Source: an uncultured Planctomycetaceae bacterium
GTDB lineage: Bacteria; Planctomycetota; Planctomycetia; Planctomycetales; Planctomycetaceae
Length of the DNA stretch: 8,930 nucleotides
NCBI GenBank assembly: GCA_903921605.1
Contig: CAIXQV010000388.1
Location: forward strand, 1-8,930
Reading direction: 5' to 3'
Positions within the stretch are counted from its first letter, which is position 1. Each line of letters begins with the position of its first letter. Made by a program: the position numbers and the translations under genes. The notes under the pieces were generated by a model. That model had not been told where the DNA came from and did not search any database. It was given only the letters and a program-made list of their open reading frames with translations. Of this stretch, positions 1 through 7,177 are shown in pieces.

Positions 1-128
1 GCGTTGCCGATCGACCGGATCGCTGCGAACCGCGTGCAAGAAAAAGAAATCCCACAAGAGCAACCATGCTTATGAAGCCACGACATGAGGCCAGGCGTGA
101 ACTGCTCAAACGAAGAGGCGATAACTAA
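1..128 (+). CDS. IS4-type transposase, C-terminal end (partial)
   Basis: The frame starting at base 3 is open from the window edge to a TAA at 126-128 and gives 41 residues. They include RPDRCEPRARKRN, then KPRHEARRELLKRR. IS4-family transposases, common in planctomycetes, typically end with a 'RP-R-EPR--KRRPK...L-KPR--AR--L' tail, so I read this as the last part of such an enzyme. The catalytic DDE residues and the YREK signature would lie upstream and outside the window, so activity cannot be judged. The expected 'KRRPK' appears as KRNPT, a small divergence that could mean a decaying copy. The gene points towards the operon and is convergent with it. A strong hairpin follows 27 bases after the stop codon. 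Without the 5' part it could also be an isolated remnant. Confidence 0.62.
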   Translation, partial: VADRPDRCEPRARKRNPTRATMLMKPRHEARRELLKRRGDN

Positions 129-155
129 GTGCCATTCGTGAGATCGACCGACGCT

Positions 156-188
156 GGGTGGCACTCCCACTGCGTGGAAATGCCACCC
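156..188 (-). repeat. 15-bp-arm hairpin beside the transposase
   Basis: Arms 156-170 and 174-188 enclose a three-base loop. The outer eight pairs (GGGTGGCA / TGCCACCC) are perfect and 13 of 15 pairs match overall. Both mismatches are C-A on the plus strand but become G-U wobbles on the minus strand, so RNA made from the minus strand could pair along the whole stem. This suggests a structure selected in minus-strand RNA, for example a transcription end or mRNA 3' stabiliser. No T-run follows it, so it is not a classical intrinsic terminator. It could equally be the terminal structure of the neighbouring insertion sequence or a dispersed genomic repeat. Confidence 0.7.
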
Positions 189-242
189 GGCGGCGAGTCG
201 TGTCGTCAGCGCGGAGCAGATTTTCGCCGCCCCGGTCTTCGC

Positions 243-314
243 TCCAGAATCAATCGGCGGACTTTTGTTGGTCCTGATTGCTGAGCTAATCGAGGAGGAC
301 TTCGTGATTCTGGA
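243..314. repeat. Perfect 10-bp inverted repeat
   Basis: TCCAGAATCA at 243-252 is exactly the reverse complement of TGATTCTGGA at 305-314, enclosing 52 bases. The enclosed part contains GTCCT and AGGAC, which could extend a cruciform. The right arm ends three bases before the larger 318-481 repeat, so the two may be parts of one composite element. Function unknown. Confidence 0.6.
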
Positions 315-317
315 CAG

Positions 318-481
318 GCCAAAGTAGCCGTCTCGCTCCGCCGAGACGAGCCTTTGATCTTTTGTCTGCACTACTCGATGCAGACCGCGTTGTGTGGACG
401 CGTCGTGGAAGTTTACGGGCCAGATGCCTGCAAGCGGGTACTGCAAGGCTCGTTTCGGCAGAGCGAGACGGCTACTTTGGC
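318..481. repeat. 37-bp-arm near-perfect inverted repeat
   Basis: Bases 318-354 and 445-481 are reverse complements at 35 of 37 positions, with 90 bases between them. Each arm contains its own small palindrome. In the left arm CGTCTCG (329-335) pairs perfectly with CGAGACG (342-348) around a six-base loop; in the right arm the same palindrome has one mismatch. The arrangement is a pair of REP-like units in opposite orientation. I have the impression that units with 'AAAGTAGCCGTCTCGC' are dispersed in planctomycete genomes, but this was not checked here. Alternatives are a MITE-like element or an mRNA 3' structure for the operon, whose last stop codon is 166 bases away. Confidence 0.75.
364..402. 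repeat. Two adjacent small hairpins inside the large repeat
   Basis: GTCTGCA (364-370) pairs perfectly with TGCAGAC (379-385) around eight bases. Immediately next to it, CGCGT (386-390) pairs with ACGCG (398-402) around seven bases. Both sit in the 90-base loop between the arms of the 318-481 inverted repeat. Their back-to-back placement makes the whole 318-481 block a possible branched fold. Confidence 0.5.
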
Positions 482-607
482 TGATCTCTGAGCGACACCA
501 CGACGTTCAATGAATGTTCGTTCCGAGGCGGCTCGAACATGATTCGAATGCCCTGTCCTGCAGGCCCGGCTGGCAGATAAAGTCTCGGCAACCACCCTTG
601 AAATATT

Positions 608-628
608 GATGGATGACTAGGGTCCATC
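608..628 (-). terminator. Weak hairpin after the last operon gene
   Basis: GATGGA (608-613) and TCCATC (623-628) form a perfect six-pair stem with a nine-base loop, 18 bases beyond the stop codon of the cytochrome-WD40 gene. On the minus strand it is followed by an AT-rich stretch but not by a real T-run, so it is at best a weak terminator. The stronger structures further downstream may end transcription instead. Confidence 0.25.
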
Positions 629-646
629 GGCTAAATCAACAGGCTG

Positions 647-2089
647 TTATTGGACATTCTGCCAATGAAGTTGACCGGCGGAGTCACCTGCAAGGATCTG
701 TTGATCACCGTTGGCGAAAACGGACCGTAATGGGACTATGCGAACAGAACGCTTCTGATTCAGTATTGTGGATTCGCCGAGAATCGAATAGGAGGCTTTC
801 GGACTGCCGTCGGCGGACCAGATCCGAATTTGGCCATCTCTTCCAGAGGTGACCAGTTCGCCAGCGGTACTAAATGACGCATCCAGGACGCCATTCGCGA
901 TCTTGCCATACATCCCGGCAGGACGTACTGGAGGATGGGCCTCGGGTTTTGATATCGCCGGCCAGCCTTTTGAAATCTCCCACCAGACAATCAGACCGTC
1001 TTCACCACATGAGGCCAGTATCTGGCTGTCTGATCGCCAGGCCAAAGCTTTGATTGCACCCTTGTGTTCAGAAAGCGGTAGTACCACGCCTCCACTTGTC
1101 GCATCCCAAAGATGAATATTGCCAACTCGATCTGCACTGGCGAGAAGTTTCCCGTCCGGACTGTAGGCGACCGCCGTGATCCAGTCCGTATGTTTGACGA
1201 GTGTTTGCTGAAGTGTGCCGTCGCTTGTTGAGAACACTTTGATCGCTCGACCAGATCCTCCAACCGCCACAAACTTCTCATCCGGTGAAATATCTGCGGC
1301 CATGATGGCGTCTGTTTCATTGCCAATTTCAGCAAGACGACTTCCCATTTTGACGTTGTATAGTACTGCTGAGCCGTGTTGTACCGGGCGACCTCCAGCG
1401 GCTAGTAGAACCGTTCCTGAGGAGTTAAATCGCAGCACGTGCGGTTCACCTTCGGGGAACGGCACGGAACCGATCACTGTTCGCGTCACTGTGTTAATAA
1501 AGTCGATTCGTTCGTAGTTGGCAATGGCTGCCAATTCTCCACGAGGACTCGCAGCAACAGCAAGAACAGGAAACGGACGATTCAACTTGATGGATGGCAA
1601 CGCTGGCAGGTTTTCTGGCAGCGGAGCCGGGCCATCAACCGCCGCTTTTGCGGAAGGAACAAAGTTCATCTTTCGCGCCGGGACAGCCGCGCTTCCGCGG
1701 TTCTCTTTCAGACCCGTGTCAATCCATTTTCGGATCATGGCCACATCGTCTGCCGGCAGAGGATCATTGTTCGGAGGCATCCGCTCTGCGGGATCCTCTG
1801 CTGTGATGGCCTGAAACAGGCGACTGCCGTTCGAGCGTTCCGGAATGAGCACTTCTCCGCCACTACCGCCCTTTATTGAAGTCGCAAAACTCGCAAGATT
1901 CAGACCAGCCTCCTGCTTCGACTCACCATGGCACTGAAAACAGTGCTTGCGAAATATCGGCGCAATGTGGTCGTCGTAGTTGACCGAGATCTTTTCATCA
2001 CCATTGGCTTCGATGGCAAAGAAGAGCAGCAACATCATTGTGCAACGGGCGGTTCTCTTTGTGTGAAGCGTCAGCCGTTTGGTCGTCAT
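647..2089 (-). CDS. Planctomycete-type cytochrome c domain fused to WD40 propeller
   Basis: The product has 480 residues with the ATG at 2089. Residues 1-30 look like a Sec signal peptide: basic start, hydrophobic MMLLLFFAI, then EANG before DEK. Residues 35-130 are a planctomycete cytochrome c domain, with the haem-attachment motif CFQCH at 50-54 and Met104 in RMPP as the likely axial ligand. After a proline-rich linker (about 131-170) come seven WD40-like repeats, roughly at 172-207, 216-256, 261-297, 303-340, 345-380, 399-434 and 447-477, enough for one closed propeller. The fourth repeat is the most canonical ([10 protein letters not shown] ... IHLWD). The ATG is preceded by ACAGG at 8 bases. 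An upstream in-frame TTG at 2173 would overlap the previous stop codon, but it would push the signal peptide 28 residues inward, so I reject it. This is the last gene of the cassette. It is probably a periplasmic haem protein with a docking platform; partner and electron route are unknown. Confidence 0.9.
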   Translation of the reverse strand: MTTKRLTLHTKRTARCTMMLLLFFAIEANGDEKISVNYDDHIAPIFRKHCFQCHGESKQEAGLNLASFATSIKGGSGGEVLIPERSNGSRLFQAITAEDPAERMPPNNDPLPADDVAMIRKWIDTGLKENRGSAAVPARKMNFVPSAKAAVDGPAPLPENLPALPSIKLNRPFPVLAVAASPRGELAAIANYERIDFINTVTRTVIGSVPFPEGEPHVLRFNSSGTVLLAAGGRPVQHGSAVLYNVKMGSRLAEIGNETDAIMAADISPDEKFVAVGGSGRAIKVFSTSDGTLQQTLVKHTDWITAVAYSPDGKLLASADRVGNIHLWDATSGGVVLPLSEHKGAIKALAWRSDSQILASCGEDGLIVWWEISKGWPAISKPEAHPPVRPAGMYGKIANGVLDASFSTAGELVTSGRDGQIRIWSADGSPKASYSILGESTILNQKRSVRIVPLRSVFANGDQQILAGDSAGQLHWQNVQ

Positions 2090-2097
2090 GATCAATG

Positions 2098-2102
2098 CCT
2101 GT
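2098..2102 (-). promoter_or_regulatory. Ribosome binding site deciding the WD40 gene start
   Basis: On the minus strand ACAGG lies 8 bases before the ATG at 2089. It is only a moderate Shine-Dalgarno match, but together with the signal peptide beginning at this ATG it favours this start over the TTG at 2173. Confidence 0.4.
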
Positions 2103-2169
2103 GGGTACGGTGTATTCCAAAACTTCACGAAATCGATGTGAAGAAGAGCGACTGAATGCCACGGGTTCT

Positions 2170-4401
2170 TCAATGGTTGAACACGAACTCTGTCGAATTC
2201 AAAAGACTCCAGAAGATGTCTTCATAGGCCTGTGGGTCTGAGACATTTTCGCCGATCAGTTCCTTCAAAGCTGTTTGCTCAAACGGCTTTGGTCGGCGGC
2301 AAAGTGTGCGAATATAAAGTTGTTCAATGATTTCATCGGGCGGCAACTTCGATTCCAGGAGGCGGGCAATTTGGGCATTCGCTGAAATTCTGTCTCGAAC
2401 TGTGTCGCCCACGGCCAAGTGAAGCGTTTGCGATAACGTCGGTTCCTTTTTTGTTTCGCAGGCACAGACGGTTCCTCGACTTGATCGGCCAAACGTTGCA
2501 AAAAATGGATCGCCAAAATGAGGTCCCTCGGTATCGCCAGCTTCACGCGGGTAGTATTCGATCGCCTTTGTTCCTTCCGGAAATCCGTTAAACCGTCGGT
2601 CGACGCCCGTGACCATGACAACGGAGTCCATCAGCACATCGGCCCGCAATCGCCGCAGATGCGCGTGAGAAAACTGGCGAGTATCACGCTGATTGGAATC
2701 GTTGGGTTTCGCACTCAACTGGTATGTGCGAGAGTTGCAGATGTCTCTGACGAGACTTCTGAGATCGAATTTGACTTCAACCAGTCGTTGCGACAGAGCA
2801 TCCAGCAGAGGACCATTGACCGGCGGATTGCTGGCTCGAACATCATCTACGGGTTCGATGATGCCTCGTCCCATTAATTGTGCCCAGATTCGGTTCGCCA
2901 GATTGCGACTGAACAGTTCGTTTTCCGGAGCAGTCAGCCACGACGCCAGTGTCGTGCGAGGATCACCGCCTGCTGGTACCGGATTGATTCCGCCCAACAC
3001 TTTCGCCGGCATGGGACGGCCATCCACGATGTGTCTCGCCGGAGGAGCCGAAAGATCACAATAGATGCGGCGCTCACGAGGCTCCACACCAGACTTTCGC
3101 TTCATGCCTGTAAAGAAACTGACGAAGCTGTAGTAGTCATCCTGAGTCCAGCGATCAAACGGATGATTGTGGCACTCGGCACACTGAATCTGGACACCGA
3201 GAAATACCTGAGAGAAGTCTGCCGCAAAGGCTTTCGGATCGAACTGGGGTTTGTGAACCAACATGGTGTAGAGATTCACTGGACCATTTGTCAGATTGCT
3301 GCCGGACGAATCGACCATCTCTGCGACAAATTCATTCATCGGCCGGCCCGATTCAATCTGCTTATGAATCCACGAATAGAAAGCATCGGCCGCTTTGATG
3401 TCAGTGGCATCCGGAGCATAGTTTCCGCCGATGATCCTTAACTGTTCCGCCCAGAGAGCCGTCCAGTAGTCTGTAAAGGCATCGTCAGCGAGCAATTGAT
3501 CAATCCTGATGGCTCGCTTATCCGGTCGATTATCAGCCGTAAATGCCTGAAATTCTTCCAGCGTTGGAGTGCGTGCGGCAAGATCGAGTGTCACTCGTCT
3601 CAGAAAGGTTGCATCGTCGCAAAGTTCCGACGGAGCAATTCGCAATTTCTGAAGACGGTCGAAAACAAGTTGATCAATGTAGTTCGCTTTCGGTGGATCT
3701 GGCCATGCGAAGTTATCATTCTCGGGCAGCACAATGACTTCTGCGCCGACGGTGAATCGACTGAACCGAGCAAACACGTGCGTATCGCCCGGACCAACGG
3801 CTGTGATGTTTCCATTCACATCGATTCGCGCCACGCTTTCGTTGTTGGAAAAGTAGCGGGCCAGTCGCGTCACGTCGCGCGAAGAGCCATCACTGGCATG
3901 AGCGGTCACGGTTGCGGCTTCCTCGAGCCTCGAGGCTTTAAACAGATAGCGTTCCTTCGATAGCACCACTGATGTGGTTACGGGAACGTCACCAGTGTCA
4001 TCCGGCGCACCGACAGCAATCCATTGCAGAAGTGTCTGGTGGTATTCACTGTCCTTCGAAAAAAGCTTTCCTCCAGAATGCGGGACAGCTCCAGTCGCCT
4101 TCAGAAGCAACAGGCTCTGTCCCGGTACTGCAGGGTTGACTCTTCGTCCCGGGATCTCATTGACGACGCGTTCGTAGTCGCCACTGGCGTCGTAGCCAAA
4201 CAAGGAAAGCATGAATCCATCTTTGCCACGAGCGGAACCGTGACAGGTTCCTGCATTGCAGCCGGCTCGAAACAGAATGGGCATGACATCGCGGCGAAAA
4301 CTGATTTCGTCTGCGACCAGATCACCAGCGCAAAGAATTGTCAGCAAGCATCCCACGCTGAAACATCGCACGGATCTGAAACATTGAACTCTGTTTGTCA
4401 T
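2170..4401 (-). CDS. Exported cytochrome / Big2 / DUF1549-DUF1553 protein
   Basis: The product has 743 residues. Residues 1-30 are a Sec-type signal peptide (hydrophobic [13 protein letters not shown], cut probably after LVA). Residues 35-135 form a cytochrome c-like domain with CNAGTCH at 48-54: four residues between the cysteines, not two. A bacterial Ig-like (Big2-type) domain covers about 144-224 ([19 protein letters not shown] ... [12 protein letters not shown]). DUF1549 spans about 239-430 and includes a standard haem motif, CAECH, at 407-411, followed by [18 protein letters not shown]1553 spans about 484-735, with [23 protein letters not shown] and, near the end, VCACE and [11 protein letters not shown]. 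The domain order is the known planctomycete arrangement and the protein appears full length. Start: ATG with a poorly placed GAGAACAGG just upstream. It sits 109 bases after the surface-protein gene and 80 bases before the cytochrome-WD40 gene. A periplasmic di-haem redox role is inferred; no activity has been assigned from sequence. Confidence 0.93.
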   Translation of the reverse strand: MTNRVQCFRSVRCFSVGCLLTILCAGDLVADEISFRRDVMPILFRAGCNAGTCHGSARGKDGFMLSLFGYDASGDYERVVNEIPGRRVNPAVPGQSLLLLKATGAVPHSGGKLFSKDSEYHQTLLQWIAVGAPDDTGDVPVTTSVVLSKERYLFKASRLEEAATVTAHASDGSSRDVTRLARYFSNNESVARIDVNGNITAVGPGDTHVFARFSRFTVGAEVIVLPENDNFAWPDPPKANYIDQLVFDRLQKLRIAPSELCDDATFLRRVTLDLAARTPTLEEFQAFTADNRPDKRAIRIDQLLADDAFTDYWTALWAEQLRIIGGNYAPDATDIKAADAFYSWIHKQIESGRPMNEFVAEMVDSSGSNLTNGPVNLYTMLVHKPQFDPKAFAADFSQVFLGVQIQCAECHNHPFDRWTQDDYYSFVSFFTGMKRKSGVEPRERRIYCDLSAPPARHIVDGRPMPAKVLGGINPVPAGGDPRTTLASWLTAPENELFSRNLANRIWAQLMGRGIIEPVDDVRASNPPVNGPLLDALSQRLVEVKFDLRSLVRDICNSRTYQLSAKPNDSNQRDTRQFSHAHLRRLRADVLMDSVVMVTGVDRRFNGFPEGTKAIEYYPREAGDTEGPHFGDPFFATFGRSSRGTVCACETKKEPTLSQTLHLAVGDTVRDRISANAQIARLLESKLPPDEIIEQLYIRTLCRRPKPFEQTALKELIGENVSDPQAYEDIFWSLLNSTEFVFNH

Positions 4402-4510
4402 ACCTGTTCTCGGTCCACTAAAGGCGTCAGCCGGAGTCTGTTCCGGCGAACGTGCCAGAGTGTTTCAAATATGTTTTCAACGGCCAGCCAAAAGTCGTTG
4501 GCCGCGGGAG
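4402..4510 (-). other. Intergenic gap with a six-pair hairpin
   Basis: This 109-base gap separates the surface-protein stop codon from the DUF1549/DUF1553 start. GCCGGA (4430-4435) and TCCGGC (4442-4447) form a perfect stem with a six-base loop. No T-run follows on the minus strand, so it does not look like an intrinsic terminator. It could modulate stability or expression of the two halves of the operon. I see no convincing internal promoter. Confidence 0.4.
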
Positions 4511-7084
4511 CTATTCAAGTCTCGGATCGATTCGAAGTGTTCCGTTTCCGGTTCGCTGTCGAATCTCTTGCCCAGCGCTTTCCACCGTGATTTCGCATGA
4601 GACGCCTCGAACACTACCCAGCAGAGCTTCATTCGTGGCCTCAATTTCAAATGAGATTTCCTGGCTATCGCGAGTCAGCATCGGAAGGGGTGCCAGTACG
4701 TTAACGCCGCGAGGCAATCCCAGCAGTTTGATCGAGGCACTGCCATCAAACGGACTTTTGTGCTGAATGGTCCAGTTGTACTTCTTTCTTTCGCCACGCC
4801 GAACCGTCTGCGGTTCACTGCTGAGCTCCACGAAGGGTTCGGCAATGATCAATTCAACGAGCGAAGAGGAGACTCGTATACGTCCAGTGCCGAGATACGC
4901 ATCGAGATCGTCACGAGTCGTGGATGCAGAAAGAACAATCGGACACTTTCCGAGAGGGGCATTGAGATCTCCGGTGATATGCAGAACGGCCTCGTTAACT
5001 CCCGCAGGAATGATCTGTGCTGGCTGGACAGAAACGCCGGGGGGAACCCAGTCGCACTGGATTTCTACCGGATCATTGAATCCTTCTTGTCGAATGATCC
5101 GCACGGGAATCCCCAGTTCTCCGCCTCGGACCAGAGCGGCCTGTGGAGCTGAGATTTCCACGGAGAACGGCGCTGGCTTTGTGACAGCAAAGACAAATTG
5201 ATCGAGCCTTACCGTGCGCCACGCATCGCCTCCAGAGTGATTAATGAACGGGATCATCTGTTGTGAACGACTCTCAAGCTGCACGTTCGGATCGACAGAT
5301 TTTGCTTCCAAAGTGATCAATGCCGTGCCAGGCTGGGAACCTTCATCCGCGACGAATTGCACAGGCCACATTGTTCGTCCTGCGGGCACTCGGCCACTCA
5401 CCATTGTCACGCCATTCGGAAGCCCGTTCGCGATAAGCTCGAGTTCACTCTGGAAAGTGGTGCCCTGCCCTCGCGGTAAACTGACATTGACTGTCCAGCG
5501 ATTGCCTTGGGGAACGACGAGGCCACTGGTTCGAATACACTCTTCCCAGTCAAACGCAGTACTCATCAAGACGGTATGGACAGAATCAACAACGCGTTCA
5601 ACTTCAATCCGATAGACCGCAGTTGCCCCACTCACTCCGTTCGTATCCGAGACTTCAATCATGTAATCACCGTCAAGCCGAGGCTGCCAGATGACGGATG
5701 GATCGAGAATTTCTTTGAGGCCGCCTCCACTCCGAAAACTGGTTCCAAACACATCGCGATCAACCAATGAACAATCATCGGCTTCCAGTTCGGGCTCTCC
5801 CTGAACGCCCACAGAATCAACCGGGCGAATCCTGATCGTTGGGTCAATCGGTGAACCCAGCGTGGCTGCATAAACACGAACACGCCAGCGATCCTGCTTG
5901 CTGACCCTGACATGGAAGCTGTCGACATCACCGCGTTGATCAATCCGTCCGTTCAATGCGACTGGCAGGGACTCGGCAACCGTGAACGCCGCCTTTGTAT
6001 CCTCCATCCGGTTCTGCAGGTGACTCGATCGCAGGAGAATTGGTGACGGAGCTTCTCCGAAGTACTCAAAGGTATTGCCGGAAGCCCATTGTGACGGTGG
6101 AATTTGAATCGTCTGCTCGTAGAGGCCTGCGGGATCTCCAGCCAGTTCAACAATTTGCTGAGAGCCAGCCGTGCCACCCAATGGATACGCGATCAGCGGA
6201 CGTCGATTCGTTCCAATGTGCAGACAATAGTCTTTGTCAGCGGGCGCAAAGAGAGATCGCCTTACCTCAACGAAAACATCCTGGTTGTCTATAGCGAGGA
6301 CTGACGCCATCGGGTCCTGAAGATGCAGTGAGTTATCATCATTGGCGGACAACTCGCGCCCGGAAGCATCCAGAATTCGAACCGTCAGATCATAGGCGGA
6401 ATCACCATAATGGATGTCGGCGATTCTGACAGCGTCCACTTCGGCCGACAGCGTCTGGCCAGCCGCAACGGTCACTCGATAAACATCCACGTCTCCACGA
6501 GCACTCGCCCCCATGTGGCCTCGAACAGTTGTATTTGGAGATACTGAAAGCGCCGTCGTGATCGTGTCGTTGGAGTTATATCCCTGCTCGTTTTCGTCGA
6601 TCATCGTGAAGGGCGAAACATGAAATGTTCCCAGCGAGGTGATTTCTGTATCTGTTCGGATCCGAAAAGGATGTTCGCCCGGCACGCAGTCTGGTGCGAT
6701 CTCGAATACACAGCGAATCTGTTCTTCGATACGACCGCCGTGAGCCAACCCGATGGGGTGAGCAAGGTTGGGAAGTACTTCAATGCTGATAGCTCGAATG
6801 CCCGGCTTATAAAAGACGACTTCGCGAGCATCCTTCAGGCACATTCCCTGAACTGTCACTTCGACCGTCGTGCCCCGTTGAGCCATACGTGGACTCGTGG
6901 ACCCGATGTGCAGCAACATGGCTCCGGCGAAAAGTTGCCCCGGGAACAGCAGAAGAACCATTGCCAATGCAGCCAGACATCGGACAGTCGAAACAACAGA
7001 AGGTCTGGTTGTTTTCCTCTGAAGGTGGATCACGCGGGACGCTGCTCCTCGTTCCGGCCGAAATCGATATGCCAGTGGTGTCAT
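4511..7084 (-). CDS. Exported PPC-domain and Ig-like surface protein
   Basis: The product has 857 residues from the ATG at 7084. A long basic N-region is followed by CLAALAMVLLLFPGQLFAGA (residues 36-55), a Sec signal with probable cleavage after AGA. Residues 57-157 resemble an IPT/TIG-like fold seen in planctomycete paralogues (QRGTTVEVTVQG ... APDCVPGEHPFRI). Two pre-peptidase C-terminal (PPC) domains follow at about 185-290 (RGDVDVYRVTVAAGQTL ... LDASGRELSANDD) and 372-497 (GRIDQRGDVDSFHVRV ... DGDYMIEVSD). Three further beta-sandwich, NEW3/Ig-like segments seem to occupy 525-620, 637-740 and 745-855, with repeated 'LP-GV' and 'G--I-V' patterns. No protease or other catalytic motif is visible, so this is probably an adhesive or scaffolding partner and not an enzyme. 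An upstream in-frame GTG at 7114 has no Shine-Dalgarno; GAGAG about 10 bases before the ATG is weak but better. It lies 93 bases after DUF1501. Confidence 0.87.
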   Translation of the reverse strand: MTPLAYRFRPERGAASRVIHLQRKTTRPSVVSTVRCLAALAMVLLLFPGQLFAGAMLLHIGSTSPRMAQRGTTVEVTVQGMCLKDAREVVFYKPGIRAISIEVLPNLAHPIGLAHGGRIEEQIRCVFEIAPDCVPGEHPFRIRTDTEITSLGTFHVSPFTMIDENEQGYNSNDTITTALSVSPNTTVRGHMGASARGDVDVYRVTVAAGQTLSAEVDAVRIADIHYGDSAYDLTVRILDASGRELSANDDNSLHLQDPMASVLAIDNQDVFVEVRRSLFAPADKDYCLHIGTNRRPLIAYPLGGTAGSQQIVELAGDPAGLYEQTIQIPPSQWASGNTFEYFGEAPSPILLRSSHLQNRMEDTKAAFTVAESLPVALNGRIDQRGDVDSFHVRVSKQDRWRVRVYAATLGSPIDPTIRIRPVDSVGVQGEPELEADDCSLVDRDVFGTSFRSGGGLKEILDPSVIWQPRLDGDYMIEVSDTNGVSGATAVYRIEVERVVDSVHTVLMSTAFDWEECIRTSGLVVPQGNRWTVNVSLPRGQGTTFQSELELIANGLPNGVTMVSGRVPAGRTMWPVQFVADEGSQPGTALITLEAKSVDPNVQLESRSQQMIPFINHSGGDAWRTVRLDQFVFAVTKPAPFSVEISAPQAALVRGGELGIPVRIIRQEGFNDPVEIQCDWVPPGVSVQPAQIIPAGVNEAVLHITGDLNAPLGKCPIVLSASTTRDDLDAYLGTGRIRVSSSLVELIIAEPFVELSSEPQTVRRGERKKYNWTIQHKSPFDGSASIKLLGLPRGVNVLAPLPMLTRDSQEISFEIEATNEALLGSVRGVSCEITVESAGQEIRQRTGNGTLRIDPRLE

Positions 7085-7177
7085 CAATTCATTTCTCTCA
7101 GGGGAGTTAATCACCAGATACGATGCCGCGCAGGTTTTGTCGACGCGCGAAGACGAGCCATTCGGCAGGACGTTCGC

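Larger units (their letters stand above)
129..646. other. Repeat-rich non-coding spacer
   Basis: These 518 bases lie between the transposase end and the stop codon of the cytochrome-WD40 gene, so they are the downstream region of both. I find no frame with a recognisable protein. The 60-residue open frame at 413-595 (minus) runs through a repeat arm, starts from a codon without a ribosome binding site and resembles no family. What the stretch does hold is a series of inverted repeats, listed separately: 156-188, 243-314, 318-481, 364-402 and 608-628. Such a density of palindromes is typical of planctomycete intergenic repeats or of relics of mobile elements. Confidence 0.7.

Noticed and set aside
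413..595. A 60-codon minus-strand open frame in the repeat-rich spacer
   Set aside because: About a fifth of it is one arm of the 37-bp inverted repeat, it has no Shine-Dalgarno and no family resemblance, so it is probably a by-product of repeat sequence.
129..646. CRISPR array, tRNA or riboswitch in the spacer
   Set aside because: The repeats are inverted, not direct and evenly spaced, no cloverleaf is visible, and the stretch lies downstream of both flanking genes.
638..648. Palindrome AACAG-G-CTGTT overlapping the stop codon of the cytochrome-WD40 gene
   Set aside because: Five-base arms around one base are expected by chance, and I could not tie the motif to a known site, although it might be an insertion relic.
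2171..2173. TTG start overlapping the stop codon of the preceding gene (apparent translational coupling)
   Set aside because: Starting there would place 28 unrelated residues before a good signal peptide, whereas the ATG at 2089 has a Shine-Dalgarno-like ACAGG and begins directly at the signal.
4430..4447. Intrinsic terminator between the surface-protein and DUF1549/DUF1553 genes
   Set aside because: The six-pair hairpin is perfect but no T-run follows on the minus strand, so I do not treat it as an operon boundary.
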